Made by a program: the position numbers and the translations under genes. The notes beneath the pieces are model-generated. The model did no database searches and had not been told where the DNA came from. It saw only the letters and a program-made list of their open reading frames with translations. This document shows positions 54,675 to 63,805 of a DNA stretch of 64,000 nucleotides, piece by piece. Numbering within the stretch: the stretch's first letter is position 1; each line of letters starts with the position of its first letter. The DNA comes from Bradyrhizobium embrapense (GTDB taxonomy: Bacteria > Pseudomonadota > Alphaproteobacteria > Rhizobiales > Xanthobacteraceae). The stretch is from the NCBI RefSeq assembly GCF_001189235.2, contig NZ_LFIP02000008.1, forward strand, positions 240,897 through 304,896, in the 5' to 3' direction.

Positions 54675-56273
54675 CTATTCACCCTGCTTGGTCGCCCAGT
54701 ACAGCAGCACCTGGTTGTCCGCGCGCTGGGTCAATTTGACTTTTTTCGACACGCCCCACACCAGCGGTTGCTGATGCAGCGGAATGTAGCCGTAATCCTT
54801 GATGACGATCTCGTAGGCCTGCTTGATCAGCTGGTCGCGCTTGGCGGTGTCGCTTTCGACCAGCACCTTGTCGGTGAGCGCATCGACCTCCTTGTTGCAA
54901 TAGCCGCCGAGATTGGCTTCGCCCCTCGTCGAATCCTTCGGATCGTCGCGGCAGCCGAGGATGTCGTGCAGCACGTTGTGCGAGTCCGACGTCGCGGGCG
55001 TCCAGCCCAGCATGAAGAACGAGGTCTGGTAGCCGCCGGGCTTCAGCACCTTGCCGAAATACTGCGCCTTCGGCTGCGCCAACAGGTTCACCTTGACGCC
55101 GATGCGGGCCAGCATGCCGACCACCGCCTGGCAGATCGCGGCGTCGTTGACGTAGCGGTCGTTCGGGCAATCCATCGTGACTTCGAAGCCGTTCGGATAG
55201 CCGGCGTCGGCCAGTAGCTTCTTGGCACCGTCCGGATCGAGTTTCGGCCGGGTGAACTCTTTCGACAGCGGATAGAGCTCGGGCGCGATCATCAGGGTCG
55301 AGGGCGTCGACATGCCGCGCATCACGCGGGTCTTGATCAGGTCGACGTCGATCGTCTTGTAGAAGGCTTCGCGAACCCTGATGTCCTTGAACGGATTCTT
55401 GCCCTTGACGTTGGAATACAGCAGCTCGTCGCGGGCCATATCCATGCCGATGAAGATGGTGCGGATCTCGGGTGCGGTCATCACGGTGGCGACGCCGCTG
55501 GAATTGACGCGCTGGATGTCCTGCAGCGGAACCGGCTCGATGACGTCGACCTCGCCCGAGAGCAGCGCGGCGACGCGGGTGGCGTCGGAGCCGATCGGGG
55601 TGAAGATGATCTCCTTGAGATTGTGCTCCACCTTGCGCCAATAATCCGGAAACGCCTTGAACACGGTCTTCACGCCGGGCTGATGGCTCTCGATCGTGAA
55701 GGGGCCGGTGCCGTTCTCGTGCAGCGCCGCGTAGCTCGGCGTGGTAGCGGAGGCCGGCGTCGGTGCGACCGAGTTGTTCTCCTCGCACCACTTCTTGTCC
55801 ATGATGTACCAGCTATCCCATTGCGAGGTCAGGATGGGATTGGGCGAGTCCAGCGTCACGTCGACGGTGTAGTCGTCGACCTTGGTGAACTTGGCGTCGG
55901 CCGGGACGTTGCTGAGGAAGTTGGAGCCCTTGGCGCGGACGCGGTCGGCGGAGAACAGCACGTCGTCGGCGGTGAAGGGGTCGCCATTGTGGAATTTCAC
56001 GCCCTTGCGCAGATGGAAGCGCCATTTGGTCGGGGTCAGCGTCTCCCAGCTTTCCGCCAGTGCCGGAATGATCTTGAGGTCCTTGTCGCGCGCGGTGAGG
56101 CCTTCGTAGACGTGGGCGTGGTGCGCGATCGTCGTGGTCTCCTTCAGGGTGTACGGATCGAGCGACTTCAGCTCACCCTGATTGGCATATTTCAGCGTCT
56201 GAGCCGATGCCGGCAAGGCAAAGGCGACCAGCGCGACGGCAGTCGCCGCAAACAAACTCCAACGTACCGACAT
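54675..56273 (-). CDS. SBP_bac_5 peptide-type substrate-binding protein (transporter 1)
   Basis: 532 residues from MSVRWSLFAA; the same frame is open far upstream (to about 57653), but that stretch is antisense to the alpha/beta hydrolase and has no signal. Signal peptide about 1-24 (LPASAQ). Family-5 binding protein: LKSLDPYTLKETTTIAHHAHVYEGL (bounds only), KFHNGDPFTADDVLFS, and the Cys-containing C-terminal DILGCRDDPKD. First gene of the twelve-gene operon and therefore probably nearest the promoter. Confidence 0.9.
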   Translation of the reverse strand: MSVRWSLFAATAVALVAFALPASAQTLKYANQGELKSLDPYTLKETTTIAHHAHVYEGLTARDKDLKIIPALAESWETLTPTKWRFHLRKGVKFHNGDPFTADDVLFSADRVRAKGSNFLSNVPADAKFTKVDDYTVDVTLDSPNPILTSQWDSWYIMDKKWCEENNSVAPTPASATTPSYAALHENGTGPFTIESHQPGVKTVFKAFPDYWRKVEHNLKEIIFTPIGSDATRVAALLSGEVDVIEPVPLQDIQRVNSSGVATVMTAPEIRTIFIGMDMARDELLYSNVKGKNPFKDIRVREAFYKTIDVDLIKTRVMRGMSTPSTLMIAPELYPLSKEFTRPKLDPDGAKKLLADAGYPNGFEVTMDCPNDRYVNDAAICQAVVGMLARIGVKVNLLAQPKAQYFGKVLKPGGYQTSFFMLGWTPATSDSHNVLHDILGCRDDPKDSTRGEANLGGYCNKEVDALTDKVLVESDTAKRDQLIKQAYEIVIKDYGYIPLHQQPLVWGVSKKVKLTQRADNQVLLYWATKQGE

Positions 56274-56658
56274 GTGATCCCGCGTCCCCGTTTTTGTCCG
56301 CCGGCTGCTTTGTCCGGCTGGTATTATTGATGCATGTTGCCAGAGTTTACCGACGGCGCAAGCGCGATTTCCCAAAGGGTTAATCGCCTCGCGCGGGTGC
56401 AGCGCAATGAATGCGATATGAGGGTAGGCGGCCAGCGCGGGCGCGTGACATGCGACTTTCGGCGTGCCGCTTGCCGGTCGCCGAATGATCGCCGGCGAGC
56501 CCAGTTCGGGCCGGTCGCTCCAAACGGTTTGGTTGACCATAACGGATGATTGAGGCCGACTATAGATCGGGGCGGATACGGCTCGCTTGCGCGACGGACC
56601 CGGTCCCGGCGATACTGCGACGCGCCAAGGCGAACAAGGCGCATTTGAGGAGGCGGAA
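56274..56658. other. Divergent intergenic region, no gene supported
   Basis: About 385 bases between the peptide-transporter operon and the DUF6489-like gene. It must hold both promoters. A TTGACC at 56533 and TATAGAT at 56561 are present on the plus strand, but the 22-base spacing is too long to be a convincing sigma-70 promoter. Short open frames here lack starts with ribosome sites. Confidence 0.4.
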
Positions 56659-56913
56659 ATGAAAGTCAACGTCGAGATAGATTGCACGCCCCTTGAAGCG
56701 CGACAGTTCTTCGGCCTGCCGGACGTGGCACCGATGCAGAACGCGGTCATGGACAGGCTGCAGCAGCAGATGCTGTCGAACATCGAGAAAGTCTCGCCGG
56801 AAGCATTGATGCAAAGCTGGTTCACCTTCGATCCCAAGCTCGCCGAGCGCTTCCAGGACATGTTCGTGACGATGGCCGGCCTCGGCGGCATGGGCAAGAA
56901 GGACAAGAAATAG
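56659..56913 (+). CDS. Small DUF6489-like protein
   Basis: 84 residues with a strong AGGAGGCGG site before the ATG. Starts MKVNVEIDCTPLEARQFFGLPDVAPMQ, a pattern (start and DCTP-EAR-FFGLPDV core) that I associate with DUF6489; the rest is helical (MDRLQQQMLSNIEK) with a Lys-rich tail GMGKKDKK. It overlaps the alpha/beta hydrolase start by one base (TAGTG), so the two are probably coupled. A phasin-like or membrane-surface role is possible, but unproven. Confidence 0.7.
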   Translation: MKVNVEIDCTPLEARQFFGLPDVAPMQNAVMDRLQQQMLSNIEKVSPEALMQSWFTFDPKLAERFQDMFVTMAGLGGMGKKDKK

Positions 56914-57713
56914 TGGTGGCCGCGAAAGGGAGCGTTGATGCGGCCGAACGCCGATTGCGCCCACCCAGCGTATTTCTGATGCTGGCGGAAGCGCGCGGCG
57001 TGCTCGAGCTGAATTCGAGCCTGCTGCTGTCGCCGCTGCTGATGCAGGCGCCGAAGGGCGACGGTCATCCGGTGCTGGCGCTGCCCGGCTTCCTCGCCAG
57101 CGATCTGTCGATGGCGCCGATGCGTCGCTATCTGAAGGAGCTCGGCTATGACGCCTACGCCTGGAACATGGGCCGCAATCTTGGCGGAATCTCCAGCCGG
57201 CGGGCTGCGCTGCGCGACCTGTTGAAGCGGGTCCATGAGGCGTCCGGGCGCAAGGTCTCGATCATCGGCTGGAGCCTCGGCGGCGTCTATGCGCGCGACC
57301 TGGCGTCGCAGATGCCGGAACTGGTGCGCTCCATCATCACGCTGGGCAGTCCGTTCGCCGACGACATCCGCGCCACCAACGCGACCCGGCTGTACGAGCT
57401 GCTGTCCGGCGAGCAGGTGGACGACATCCCCGAGATTCGCGCGGCGATCGCCGGCGACATGCCGGTGCCGGCAACCTCGATCTATTCTCGCACCGACGGC
57501 ATCGTGAACTGGCGGACCTCGCGGGTGCGGCCGTCGGCGACCGCCGAGAACATCGAGGTGCATCTCGCCAGCCATCTCGGCCTCGGCGTCAATCCCGCGG
57601 CGCTGTGGGCGATTGCGGACCGGCTGGCGCAGCCGGAAGGGGAGTTCCGGCATTTTGACCGCTCGGGCCCCTTTGGCATTGCTTATGGGCCGGCAGAACA
57701 GGCACTATCCTAA
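56913..57713 (+). CDS. Alpha/beta hydrolase (lipase/esterase-like)
   Basis: 266 residues, GTG start overlapping the previous stop. Nucleophile elbow GWSLGG (about 119-124), an acid in RTDGIV and a C-terminal histidine in ASHLGL complete a Ser-Asp-His triad; LPGFLASD provides the oxyanion site. Its place in front of a WS/DGAT acyltransferase suggests an ester lipid substrate. Cytoplasmic; no signal peptide. Confidence 0.8.
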   Translation: MVAAKGSVDAAERRLRPPSVFLMLAEARGVLELNSSLLLSPLLMQAPKGDGHPVLALPGFLASDLSMAPMRRYLKELGYDAYAWNMGRNLGGISSRRAALRDLLKRVHEASGRKVSIIGWSLGGVYARDLASQMPELVRSIITLGSPFADDIRATNATRLYELLSGEQVDDIPEIRAAIAGDMPVPATSIYSRTDGIVNWRTSRVRPSATAENIEVHLASHLGLGVNPAALWAIADRLAQPEGEFRHFDRSGPFGIAYGPAEQALS

Positions 57714-57766
57714 CGGCGAGAAGCGCCGCCAAGGCGCCCGCGTGAGTTGGCTCTCGGGAGGAGATC

Positions 57767-59317
57767 ATGAGCGACGCCAAGAAGCTGTCCTCGCTGGACG
57801 CATCGTTTCTGTATCTGGAAACGCCGGAGATGCCGATGCATGTCGGCAGCATGGCGATCTTCCGCCTGCCCGACGGCTACAAGGGGGACTTCTTCGAGGA
57901 GTTCAAGGCGATGATCGCCTCGCGGCTGCACATCGCGCCGATCCTCAAGTCGCGCCTGCAGAAGGCGCCGCTCGACATCGACCACCCCTCCTGGGTCGAG
58001 GACGACCAGTTCGACATCGACCGCCACATCTTCCGCGCCAGCCTGCCCGCACCGCACGATCGCGCCACGCTGGAGCGCATCGTCGGATGGATGCACGCCA
58101 AGCTGTTGAACCGCGCCCGCCCGCTCTGGGAGTTCTATGTCTTCGAGGGCATGAAGGACAACGAGATCGGGCTTTACTCCAAGATGCACCACGCCTGCAT
58201 CGACGGCGGCGCCGGCGCGGCGCTGACCAGCATGATTTACGACCTCACGCCGGTGCCGCGGCAGATCGCGCCGCCGAGCGCGAAGAAGGTCGCGCAGGAG
58301 CCGCGCGACATCGCGGCCAATCTGATCGACGCCTATCAGCAGCTCTGGACCCAGCCGTTCGAGGCGGCCGCCGCCGCGCAAAAGAGCCTGGAGCTGCCGC
58401 GCTCCGGCAAGAGCGACCTCGGCTCGATCCTGTTCGACAACGCCATGTTCCAGATCGAGAGCGCGGTGAAGTTCGCAGGCTCCATGCCGACCGTGCTCAA
58501 GAGCCTTTCCGACGTCGTCGCCAAGGTCGCCGATCCGCGGTCGCGCGAGAGCCTGCAGGCAATGTCCTCGCCGCCGACCATCCTCAACAAGGCGATCTCG
58601 TCCGAGCGCAGCTTTGCTGGCACCTCGATCTCGCTGTCGCGCGCCAAGGCGCTGGCCAAGGTATCGGGCGGCAAGCTCAACGACGTCGTGCTGGCGCTCG
58701 CCTCGGGCGTGGTGCGGCGCTATCTGATCAGCCAGGGTGCGCTGCCGAACAAGTCGCTGACGGCCGGCGTGCCGATCTCGCTGCGCGAGGAAGGCAACGC
58801 CGAATCCAACAACCAGGTGTTCGGCATGGTCTGCTCGATCGCGACCGACGTCGAGGACCCGAAGAAGCGGCTGGAAACCATCATCGCGCAGTCCACCAAA
58901 TCCAAGGAGATGTCGCATCCGCTGCGTGCCCTGGTGCCGCAGGTCTCCAACATCTCCCTGTTGGGCGCGCCGATCCTGGTACAGATCATGGCGCTGCTCT
59001 ACAGCCGCTCCGACCTGTCGAACGTGCTGCCGCCGGCGACCAATATCACTGTGTCGAACGTGCCGGGGCCGCGGCAGACGCTGTACGCGGCGGGCGCAGA
59101 GCTGCTGCACATCTTCCCGGTCTCGATCTCGACGCACGGGATTGCGCTCAACATCACCGTGCAGAGCTACCGCGATCAGCTCGATTTCGGCTTCATCGTC
59201 GGTGCCAACATCATTCCGCATGTGCAGGTGATGTGCGACATGCTGCCGCTCGAATTCGATGCACTCGAGGCGGCGTTTGCGCCCCCGCCTGCCGACATCA
59301 AGGGCGCGGCCGAATAG
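57767..59317 (+). CDS. WS/DGAT family wax ester synthase/diacylglycerol acyltransferase
   Basis: 516 residues, ribosome site GGGAGGAG. The catalytic HHxxxDG motif is HHACIDG at residues 141-147; LDASFLYLET at the start and the C-terminal DUF1298 domain with LYSRSDLSNVLPPATNITVSNVPGP (bounds only) and PVSISTHGIALNITVQSY complete the family. It would esterify acyl-CoA to a fatty alcohol or diacylglycerol, making storage wax ester or triacylglycerol. The surrounding hydrolase and P450-BM3 genes all deal with fatty acyl compounds. Confidence 0.9.
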   Translation: MSDAKKLSSLDASFLYLETPEMPMHVGSMAIFRLPDGYKGDFFEEFKAMIASRLHIAPILKSRLQKAPLDIDHPSWVEDDQFDIDRHIFRASLPAPHDRATLERIVGWMHAKLLNRARPLWEFYVFEGMKDNEIGLYSKMHHACIDGGAGAALTSMIYDLTPVPRQIAPPSAKKVAQEPRDIAANLIDAYQQLWTQPFEAAAAAQKSLELPRSGKSDLGSILFDNAMFQIESAVKFAGSMPTVLKSLSDVVAKVADPRSRESLQAMSSPPTILNKAISSERSFAGTSISLSRAKALAKVSGGKLNDVVLALASGVVRRYLISQGALPNKSLTAGVPISLREEGNAESNNQVFGMVCSIATDVEDPKKRLETIIAQSTKSKEMSHPLRALVPQVSNISLLGAPILVQIMALLYSRSDLSNVLPPATNITVSNVPGPRQTLYAAGAELLHIFPVSISTHGIALNITVQSYRDQLDFGFIVGANIIPHVQVMCDMLPLEFDALEAAFAPPPADIKGAAE

Positions 59318-59329
59318 AAAGACCTGTCC

Positions 59330-60325
59330 ATGATCGACATGCCACCGCTGCAGTTTGCCGAGACGAACGGCATCCGCATAGGGTTCTACGAAGCAGGCCC
59401 CAAGACCGACACACCGCCCGTGGTGCTGTGCCACGGCTGGCCCGAACTGGCGTTTTCCTGGCGTCACCAGATCAAGGCGCTGGGCGAGGCCGGCATCCGG
59501 GTGATCGCACCGGACCAGCGCGGCTATGGCGCGACCGACCGGCCGGAGCCGGTCGAAGCCTACGACATGGAGCACCTGACCGGCGACCTCGTCGGCCTGC
59601 TCGACCACCTCAAGATCGACAAGGCGATCTTCGTCGGCCACGACTGGGGCGGCTTCGTCGTCTGGCAGATGCCGCTGAGGCATCCGTCGCGGGTCGCCGG
59701 CGTCGTCGGCGTCAACACGCCGCATTTGGACCGCGCGCCTGTTGATCCGATTGCGCTGTTCCGCCAGCGCTTCGGCGACCAGATGTACATCGTCCAGTTC
59801 CAGGACCCGGCACGCGAGCCGGACCGGATTTTCGGCAGCCGGGTCGAGCAGACCTTCGATGCCTTCATGCGCAAGCCGGCGCCGCGCGCCGCCGATGCGC
59901 CGCCCGAACAGCCGATCGCCGGCGCCGGCGCCTCGGCGCGGCTCAATCTGGCGTTCCCGCAGATGATCGCGAATTACGACGCCAGGCACGATCCGCGGAC
60001 GCCGATCCTGTCGGCCGAAGAGAAGAAGGTGTTCGTCGACACCTTCACCAAAACCGGCTTCACCGGCGGCATCAACTGGTATCGCAACTTCACCCGCAAC
60101 TGGGAACGATCGGCGGGGCTGGACCATCACGTGAAGGTGCCGTCGCTGATGATCATGGCCGAGAATGACGCGGTGCTGCCGCCCTCGGCCGCCGACGGCA
60201 TGGAGAGACTGGTGCCGGATCTCGAAAAATACCTTGTCCGCGACAGCGGCCATTGGACGCAGCAGGAAAAGCCTGACGAGGTCAGCGCCAAGCTGATCGA
60301 GTGGCGCAGAAAGCGATTTGGGTAA
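59330..60325 (+). CDS. Alpha/beta hydrolase, epoxide-hydrolase type
   Basis: 331 residues, 12 bases after the acyltransferase stop. Oxyanion HGWPELAFSW, nucleophile Asp in GHDWGG, second acid in MAENDAVLPP and general-base His in RDSGHWTQQEKP: the Asp-His-Asp arrangement of soluble epoxide hydrolases (or haloalkane-type relatives). PEPVEAYDMEHLTGDL lies near the cap. It may open an epoxide formed from an unsaturated fatty acid, which the downstream P450-BM3-type enzyme could make. Confidence 0.85.
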   Translation: MIDMPPLQFAETNGIRIGFYEAGPKTDTPPVVLCHGWPELAFSWRHQIKALGEAGIRVIAPDQRGYGATDRPEPVEAYDMEHLTGDLVGLLDHLKIDKAIFVGHDWGGFVVWQMPLRHPSRVAGVVGVNTPHLDRAPVDPIALFRQRFGDQMYIVQFQDPAREPDRIFGSRVEQTFDAFMRKPAPRAADAPPEQPIAGAGASARLNLAFPQMIANYDARHDPRTPILSAEEKKVFVDTFTKTGFTGGINWYRNFTRNWERSAGLDHHVKVPSLMIMAENDAVLPPSAADGMERLVPDLEKYLVRDSGHWTQQEKPDEVSAKLIEWRRKRFG

Positions 60326-60334
60326 TTTCTGGCC

Positions 60335-60417
60335 GTCATAGCGAGGAGCGAAGCGACGAAGCAATCCATTCTATCCGCTTGCGGCACGATGGATTGCTTC
60401 GCTTCGCTCGCAATGAC
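60335..60417. repeat. GTCATTGCGAG-family palindromic repeat (copy 3)
   Basis: GTCATAGCGAGGAGCGAAGC and an inverted arm ending GCTCGCAATGAC, with AGCAATCCAT/ATGGATTGCT inside. One base in the left arm differs from the other copies (GTCATAG). It sits between the epoxide hydrolase and CYP102 genes. Confidence 0.8.
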
Positions 60418-60449
60418 GGCTGAGAGGCAAGGCAGGGGGCACTTCGACA

Positions 60450-63400
60450 ATGGCATCCGGCAACAGACTGAGTCCGATCCCGCATCCGCCGACGAAGCCG
60501 GTGGTCGGCAACATGCTGTCGCTGGATTCGAACGCACCGGTGCAGCATCTGGTCAAGCTCTCCAAGGAGCTCGGACCGATCTTCTGGCTCGACATGATGG
60601 GCGCGCCGCTCGTGATCGTCTCCGGTCACGATCTGGTCGACGAGCTCTCCGATGAGAAGCGCTTCGACAAGGCGGTGCGCGGCTCGCTGCGCCGGGTGCG
60701 CGCGGTCGGTGGCGACGGGCTGTTCACCGCCGACACCAAGGAGCCGAACTGGAGCAAGGCGCACAACATCCTGATGCAGCCGTTCGGCAACCGCGCCATG
60801 CAGTCGTATCACCCGAGCATGGTCGATATCGCCGAGCAGCTGGTCAAGAAATGGGAGCGCCTCAACGCCGACGAGGAGATCGAGGTCGTCCACGACATGA
60901 CGGCGCTCACCCTCGACACCATCGGGCTGTGCGGCTTCGACTATCGCTTCAACTCGTTCTATCGCCGCGACTACCATCCCTTCGTGGAATCGCTGGTGCG
61001 CTCGCTCGAGACCATCATGATGACCCGCGGCCTGCCGCTCGAGGGTCTTTGGATGCAGAAGCGGCGCAAGACGCTCGCCGACGACGTCGCCTTCATGAAC
61101 AAGATGGTCGACGAGATCATCGCCGAGCGACGCGGCAACACCGACGTGACCAGCGACAAGAAGGACATGCTGGCGGCGATGATGACCGGCGTCGACCGCT
61201 CCACCGGCGAGCAGCTCGACGACGTCAACATCCGCTACCAGATCAACACCTTCCTGATCGCCGGCCACGAGACCACCTCCGGCCTGCTGTCGTGCACGAT
61301 CTATGCGTTGCTGAAACATCCCGAGGTGCTGAAGAAGGCCTATGAGGAGGTCGACCGTGTGCTTGGTCCCGACCTCGATGCGCGGCCGACCTATCAGCAG
61401 GTGACGCAGCTCACCTACATCACCCAGTGCCTGAAGGAGGCGCTGCGGCTATGGCCGCCGGCGCCGGCCTACGGCATCGCTCCGCTCAACGACGAGACGA
61501 TCGGCGGCAAGTACAAGCTGAAGAAGAACACCTTCATCACCGTGCTGGTGATGGCGCTGCATCGCGATCCCTCGGTCTGGGGCCCGAACCCCGACGCGTT
61601 CGATCCGGAGAATTTCAGCCGCGAGGCGGAGGCCAAGCGGCCGATCAATGCCTGGAAGCCGTTCGGCAACGGCCAGCGCGCCTGCATCGGGCGCGGCTTC
61701 GCCATGCACGAGGCGGCGCTCGCGATCGGCATGATCCTGCAGCGCTTCAAGTTGCTCGACGTGCATCGCTACCAGATGCACCTGAAAGAGACGCTGACGA
61801 TCAAGCCCGAAGGCTTCAGGATCAAGGTGCGGCCGCGTGACGACAGGGATCGCGGCGCGTTCGCCGGCAGCACGAGCGCGGTTGCGGCTGCGCCGAAGGC
61901 ACCGCGCGCGCCGACCACGCGCCCCGGCCACAACACGCCGATGCTGGTGCTCTACGGCTCCAACCTCGGCTCGGCCGAGGAATTGGCGACCCGGATGGCC
62001 GATCTGTCGGAGATCAATGGTTTCGCGGTACGGCTCGGGCCGCTGGACGACTATGTCGGCAAGCTGCCGGAGGAGGGCGGTGTCCTGATCATCTGCGCCT
62101 CCTACAATGGCGCGGCGCCCGACAATGCGACGCAGTTCGTCAAATGGCTTGAGAGCGACCTGCCGAAGGACGCCTTCGCCAAGGTGCGCTACGCCGTGTT
62201 CGGCTGCGGCAACAGCGATTGGGCCGCGACCTACCAGTCGGTGCCGCGCTTCATCGACGAGCAGCTGACCAAGCATGGCGCCCGCGCCGTCTATCCGCGC
62301 GGCGAGGGCGATGCGCGCAGCGATCTCGACGGCCAGTTCCAGAAATGGTTTCCGGAGGCCGCGAAGGTCGCGACCAAGGAATTCGGCATCGACTGGAATT
62401 TCACTCGCACCGCCGAGGACGAACCGCTCTATGCGATCGAGCCGGTGGCGCAGGGCGCGGTCAACACCATCGTGACGCAGGGCGGCGCGGTGCCGATGAA
62501 GGTGCTCGCCAACAACGAGCTGCAGAACAAGGAAGGTGCCCATCCGTCGGAGCGCTTGACCCGGCATATCGAGGTCGAACTGCCGGCCAGCCTGAAGTAT
62601 CGCGTCGGCGACCATCTCAGCGTGGTGCCGCGCAACGATCCGACCCTGGTCGATTCCGTCGCGCGTCGGTTCGGCTTCCTGCCGGCCGACCAGATCCGTT
62701 TGCAAGTCTCGGAGGGCCGGCGTGCGCAATTGCCGGTCGGCAACGCCGTGTCGGTCGGGCGGCTGCTCACCGAGTTCGTCGAACTGCAGCAGGTCGCGAC
62801 CCGCAAGCAGATCCAGATCATGGCCGAGCACACCCGCTGCCCGGTGACCAAGCCGAAGCTGGTGGCCTATGTCGGCGACGACGAGGCCGCGGCCGAGCGC
62901 TATCGCGCCGAGGTGCTGGCGAAGCGCAAATCGGTGTTCGACCTGCTCGAGGAATATCCGGCCTGCGAGCTGCCGTTCCACCTCTACCTCGAAATGCTGT
63001 CGCTGCTGGCGCCGCGCTATTACTCGATCTCGTCGTCGCCGGCCGTCGCGGCGCAGCGTTGCAGCGTCACCGTTGGTGTCGTGGAAGCACCTGCAAGCTC
63101 GGGTCGCGGCATTTATAAAGGCGTCTGCTCGAACTATCTGGCGCGCCGCCGCGCCGGCGACACCGTCCATGCCACAATCAAGGAAACCAAGGCCGGCTTC
63201 CGCCTGCCTGACGACAACACTGTCCCGATCATCATGATCGGGCCGGGCACGGGCCTCGCCCCGTTCCGAGGCTTCCTGCAGGAGCGCGCCGCGCGCAAGG
63301 CGAAGGGCGCGACGCTGGGCCCCGCGATGCTGTTCTTCGGCTGCCGCCATCCGGAGCAGGACTTCATCTATGCGGACGAACTGAAGGCGTTCGCCGCCGA

Positions 63401-63683
63401 TGGCATCAGCGAGCTCTACATCGCGTTCTCGCGCGCCGACGGGCCGAAGACCTACGTGCAGCATCTCGTCGCCGCGCAGAAGGATCGCGTCTGGGAGCTG
63501 ATCGAGAAGGGCGCGATCGTCTATGTCTGTGGCGATGGCGGCAAGATGGAACCCGACGTCAAGGCGACGTTGATGTCGATCTATCGCGAACGCACTGGAG
63601 CCGACGCCGACGCTGCCGCGCGCTGGATCGAGGAGATGGGCACAGGGAACCGCTACGTGCTCGACGTCTGGGCCGGCGGGTAA
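60450..63683 (+). CDS. cyp102: Self-sufficient cytochrome P450/NADPH-P450 reductase (CYP102, P450-BM3 type)
   Basis: 1077 residues, the size of BM3 relatives. Heme domain about 1-470: GDGLFTADT (BM3 Phe87 region), I-helix AGHETTSGLLS, ExxR and the heme loop FGNGQRACIGRG with thiolate Cys412. FMN domain about 490-640 with LYGSNLGSAEELATR; FAD/NADPH domain about 680-1077 with PRYYSISSSP and the GPGTGLAPFRGFLQER NADPH site. It hydroxylates or epoxidises medium- to long-chain fatty acids without a partner. Bradyrhizobium is known to carry CYP102 members. It follows a WS/DGAT-hydrolase operon, giving a fatty-acid context. Confidence 0.94.
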   Translation: MASGNRLSPIPHPPTKPVVGNMLSLDSNAPVQHLVKLSKELGPIFWLDMMGAPLVIVSGHDLVDELSDEKRFDKAVRGSLRRVRAVGGDGLFTADTKEPNWSKAHNILMQPFGNRAMQSYHPSMVDIAEQLVKKWERLNADEEIEVVHDMTALTLDTIGLCGFDYRFNSFYRRDYHPFVESLVRSLETIMMTRGLPLEGLWMQKRRKTLADDVAFMNKMVDEIIAERRGNTDVTSDKKDMLAAMMTGVDRSTGEQLDDVNIRYQINTFLIAGHETTSGLLSCTIYALLKHPEVLKKAYEEVDRVLGPDLDARPTYQQVTQLTYITQCLKEALRLWPPAPAYGIAPLNDETIGGKYKLKKNTFITVLVMALHRDPSVWGPNPDAFDPENFSREAEAKRPINAWKPFGNGQRACIGRGFAMHEAALAIGMILQRFKLLDVHRYQMHLKETLTIKPEGFRIKVRPRDDRDRGAFAGSTSAVAAAPKAPRAPTTRPGHNTPMLVLYGSNLGSAEELATRMADLSEINGFAVRLGPLDDYVGKLPEEGGVLIICASYNGAAPDNATQFVKWLESDLPKDAFAKVRYAVFGCGNSDWAATYQSVPRFIDEQLTKHGARAVYPRGEGDARSDLDGQFQKWFPEAAKVATKEFGIDWNFTRTAEDEPLYAIEPVAQGAVNTIVTQGGAVPMKVLANNELQNKEGAHPSERLTRHIEVELPASLKYRVGDHLSVVPRNDPTLVDSVARRFGFLPADQIRLQVSEGRRAQLPVGNAVSVGRLLTEFVELQQVATRKQIQIMAEHTRCPVTKPKLVAYVGDDEAAAERYRAEVLAKRKSVFDLLEEYPACELPFHLYLEMLSLLAPRYYSISSSPAVAAQRCSVTVGVVEAPASSGRGIYKGVCSNYLARRRAGDTVHATIKETKAGFRLPDDNTVPIIMIGPGTGLAPFRGFLQERAARKAKGATLGPAMLFFGCRHPEQDFIYADELKAFAADGISELYIAFSRADGPKTYVQHLVAAQKDRVWELIEKGAIVYVCGDGGKMEPDVKATLMSIYRERTGADADAAARWIEEMGTGNRYVLDVWAGG

Positions 63684-63693
63684 TTGCTACGTT

Positions 63694-63725
63694 GTAGCCC
63701 GGATGAAGCGAAGCGAAATCCGGGG
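63694..63725. repeat. Half copy of the GTAGCCCGGAT repeat
   Basis: GTAGCCCGGATGAAGCGAAG followed by CGAAATCCGGGG matches the left arm of the repeat at 22865-22951, but the right arm is missing; instead, 26 bases later, an insertion sequence starts. Confidence 0.7.
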
Positions 63726-63786
63726 CCAGTCGACCTGCGTGCGACTGGAGTGCACCCCAAAAGTGAGACACGGGAAATTAGGGACA

Positions 63787-63803
63787 GTTCTCTAACGGAG
63801 AAC
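63787..63803 (+). promoter_or_regulatory. Hairpin covering the transposase ribosome site
   Basis: GTTCTC TAACG GAGAAC is a perfect six-base inverted repeat whose right arm contains the GGAG ribosome site of the transposase gene. It would form in read-through transcripts and limit translation, a device seen in several insertion sequences. Confidence 0.5.
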
Positions 63804-63805
63804 CT

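Noticed and set aside
56533..56567. TTGACC/TATAGAT as a sigma-70 promoter
   Set aside because: Spacing of 22 bases is outside the usual 16-18.
57710..60364. 884-codon antisense frame opposite WS/DGAT and epoxide hydrolase
   Set aside because: Composition of a third-codon-position shadow, no domain, no ribosome site.
61449..63464. 671-codon antisense frame within cyp102
   Set aside because: Shadow of the P450 reductase coding sequence.
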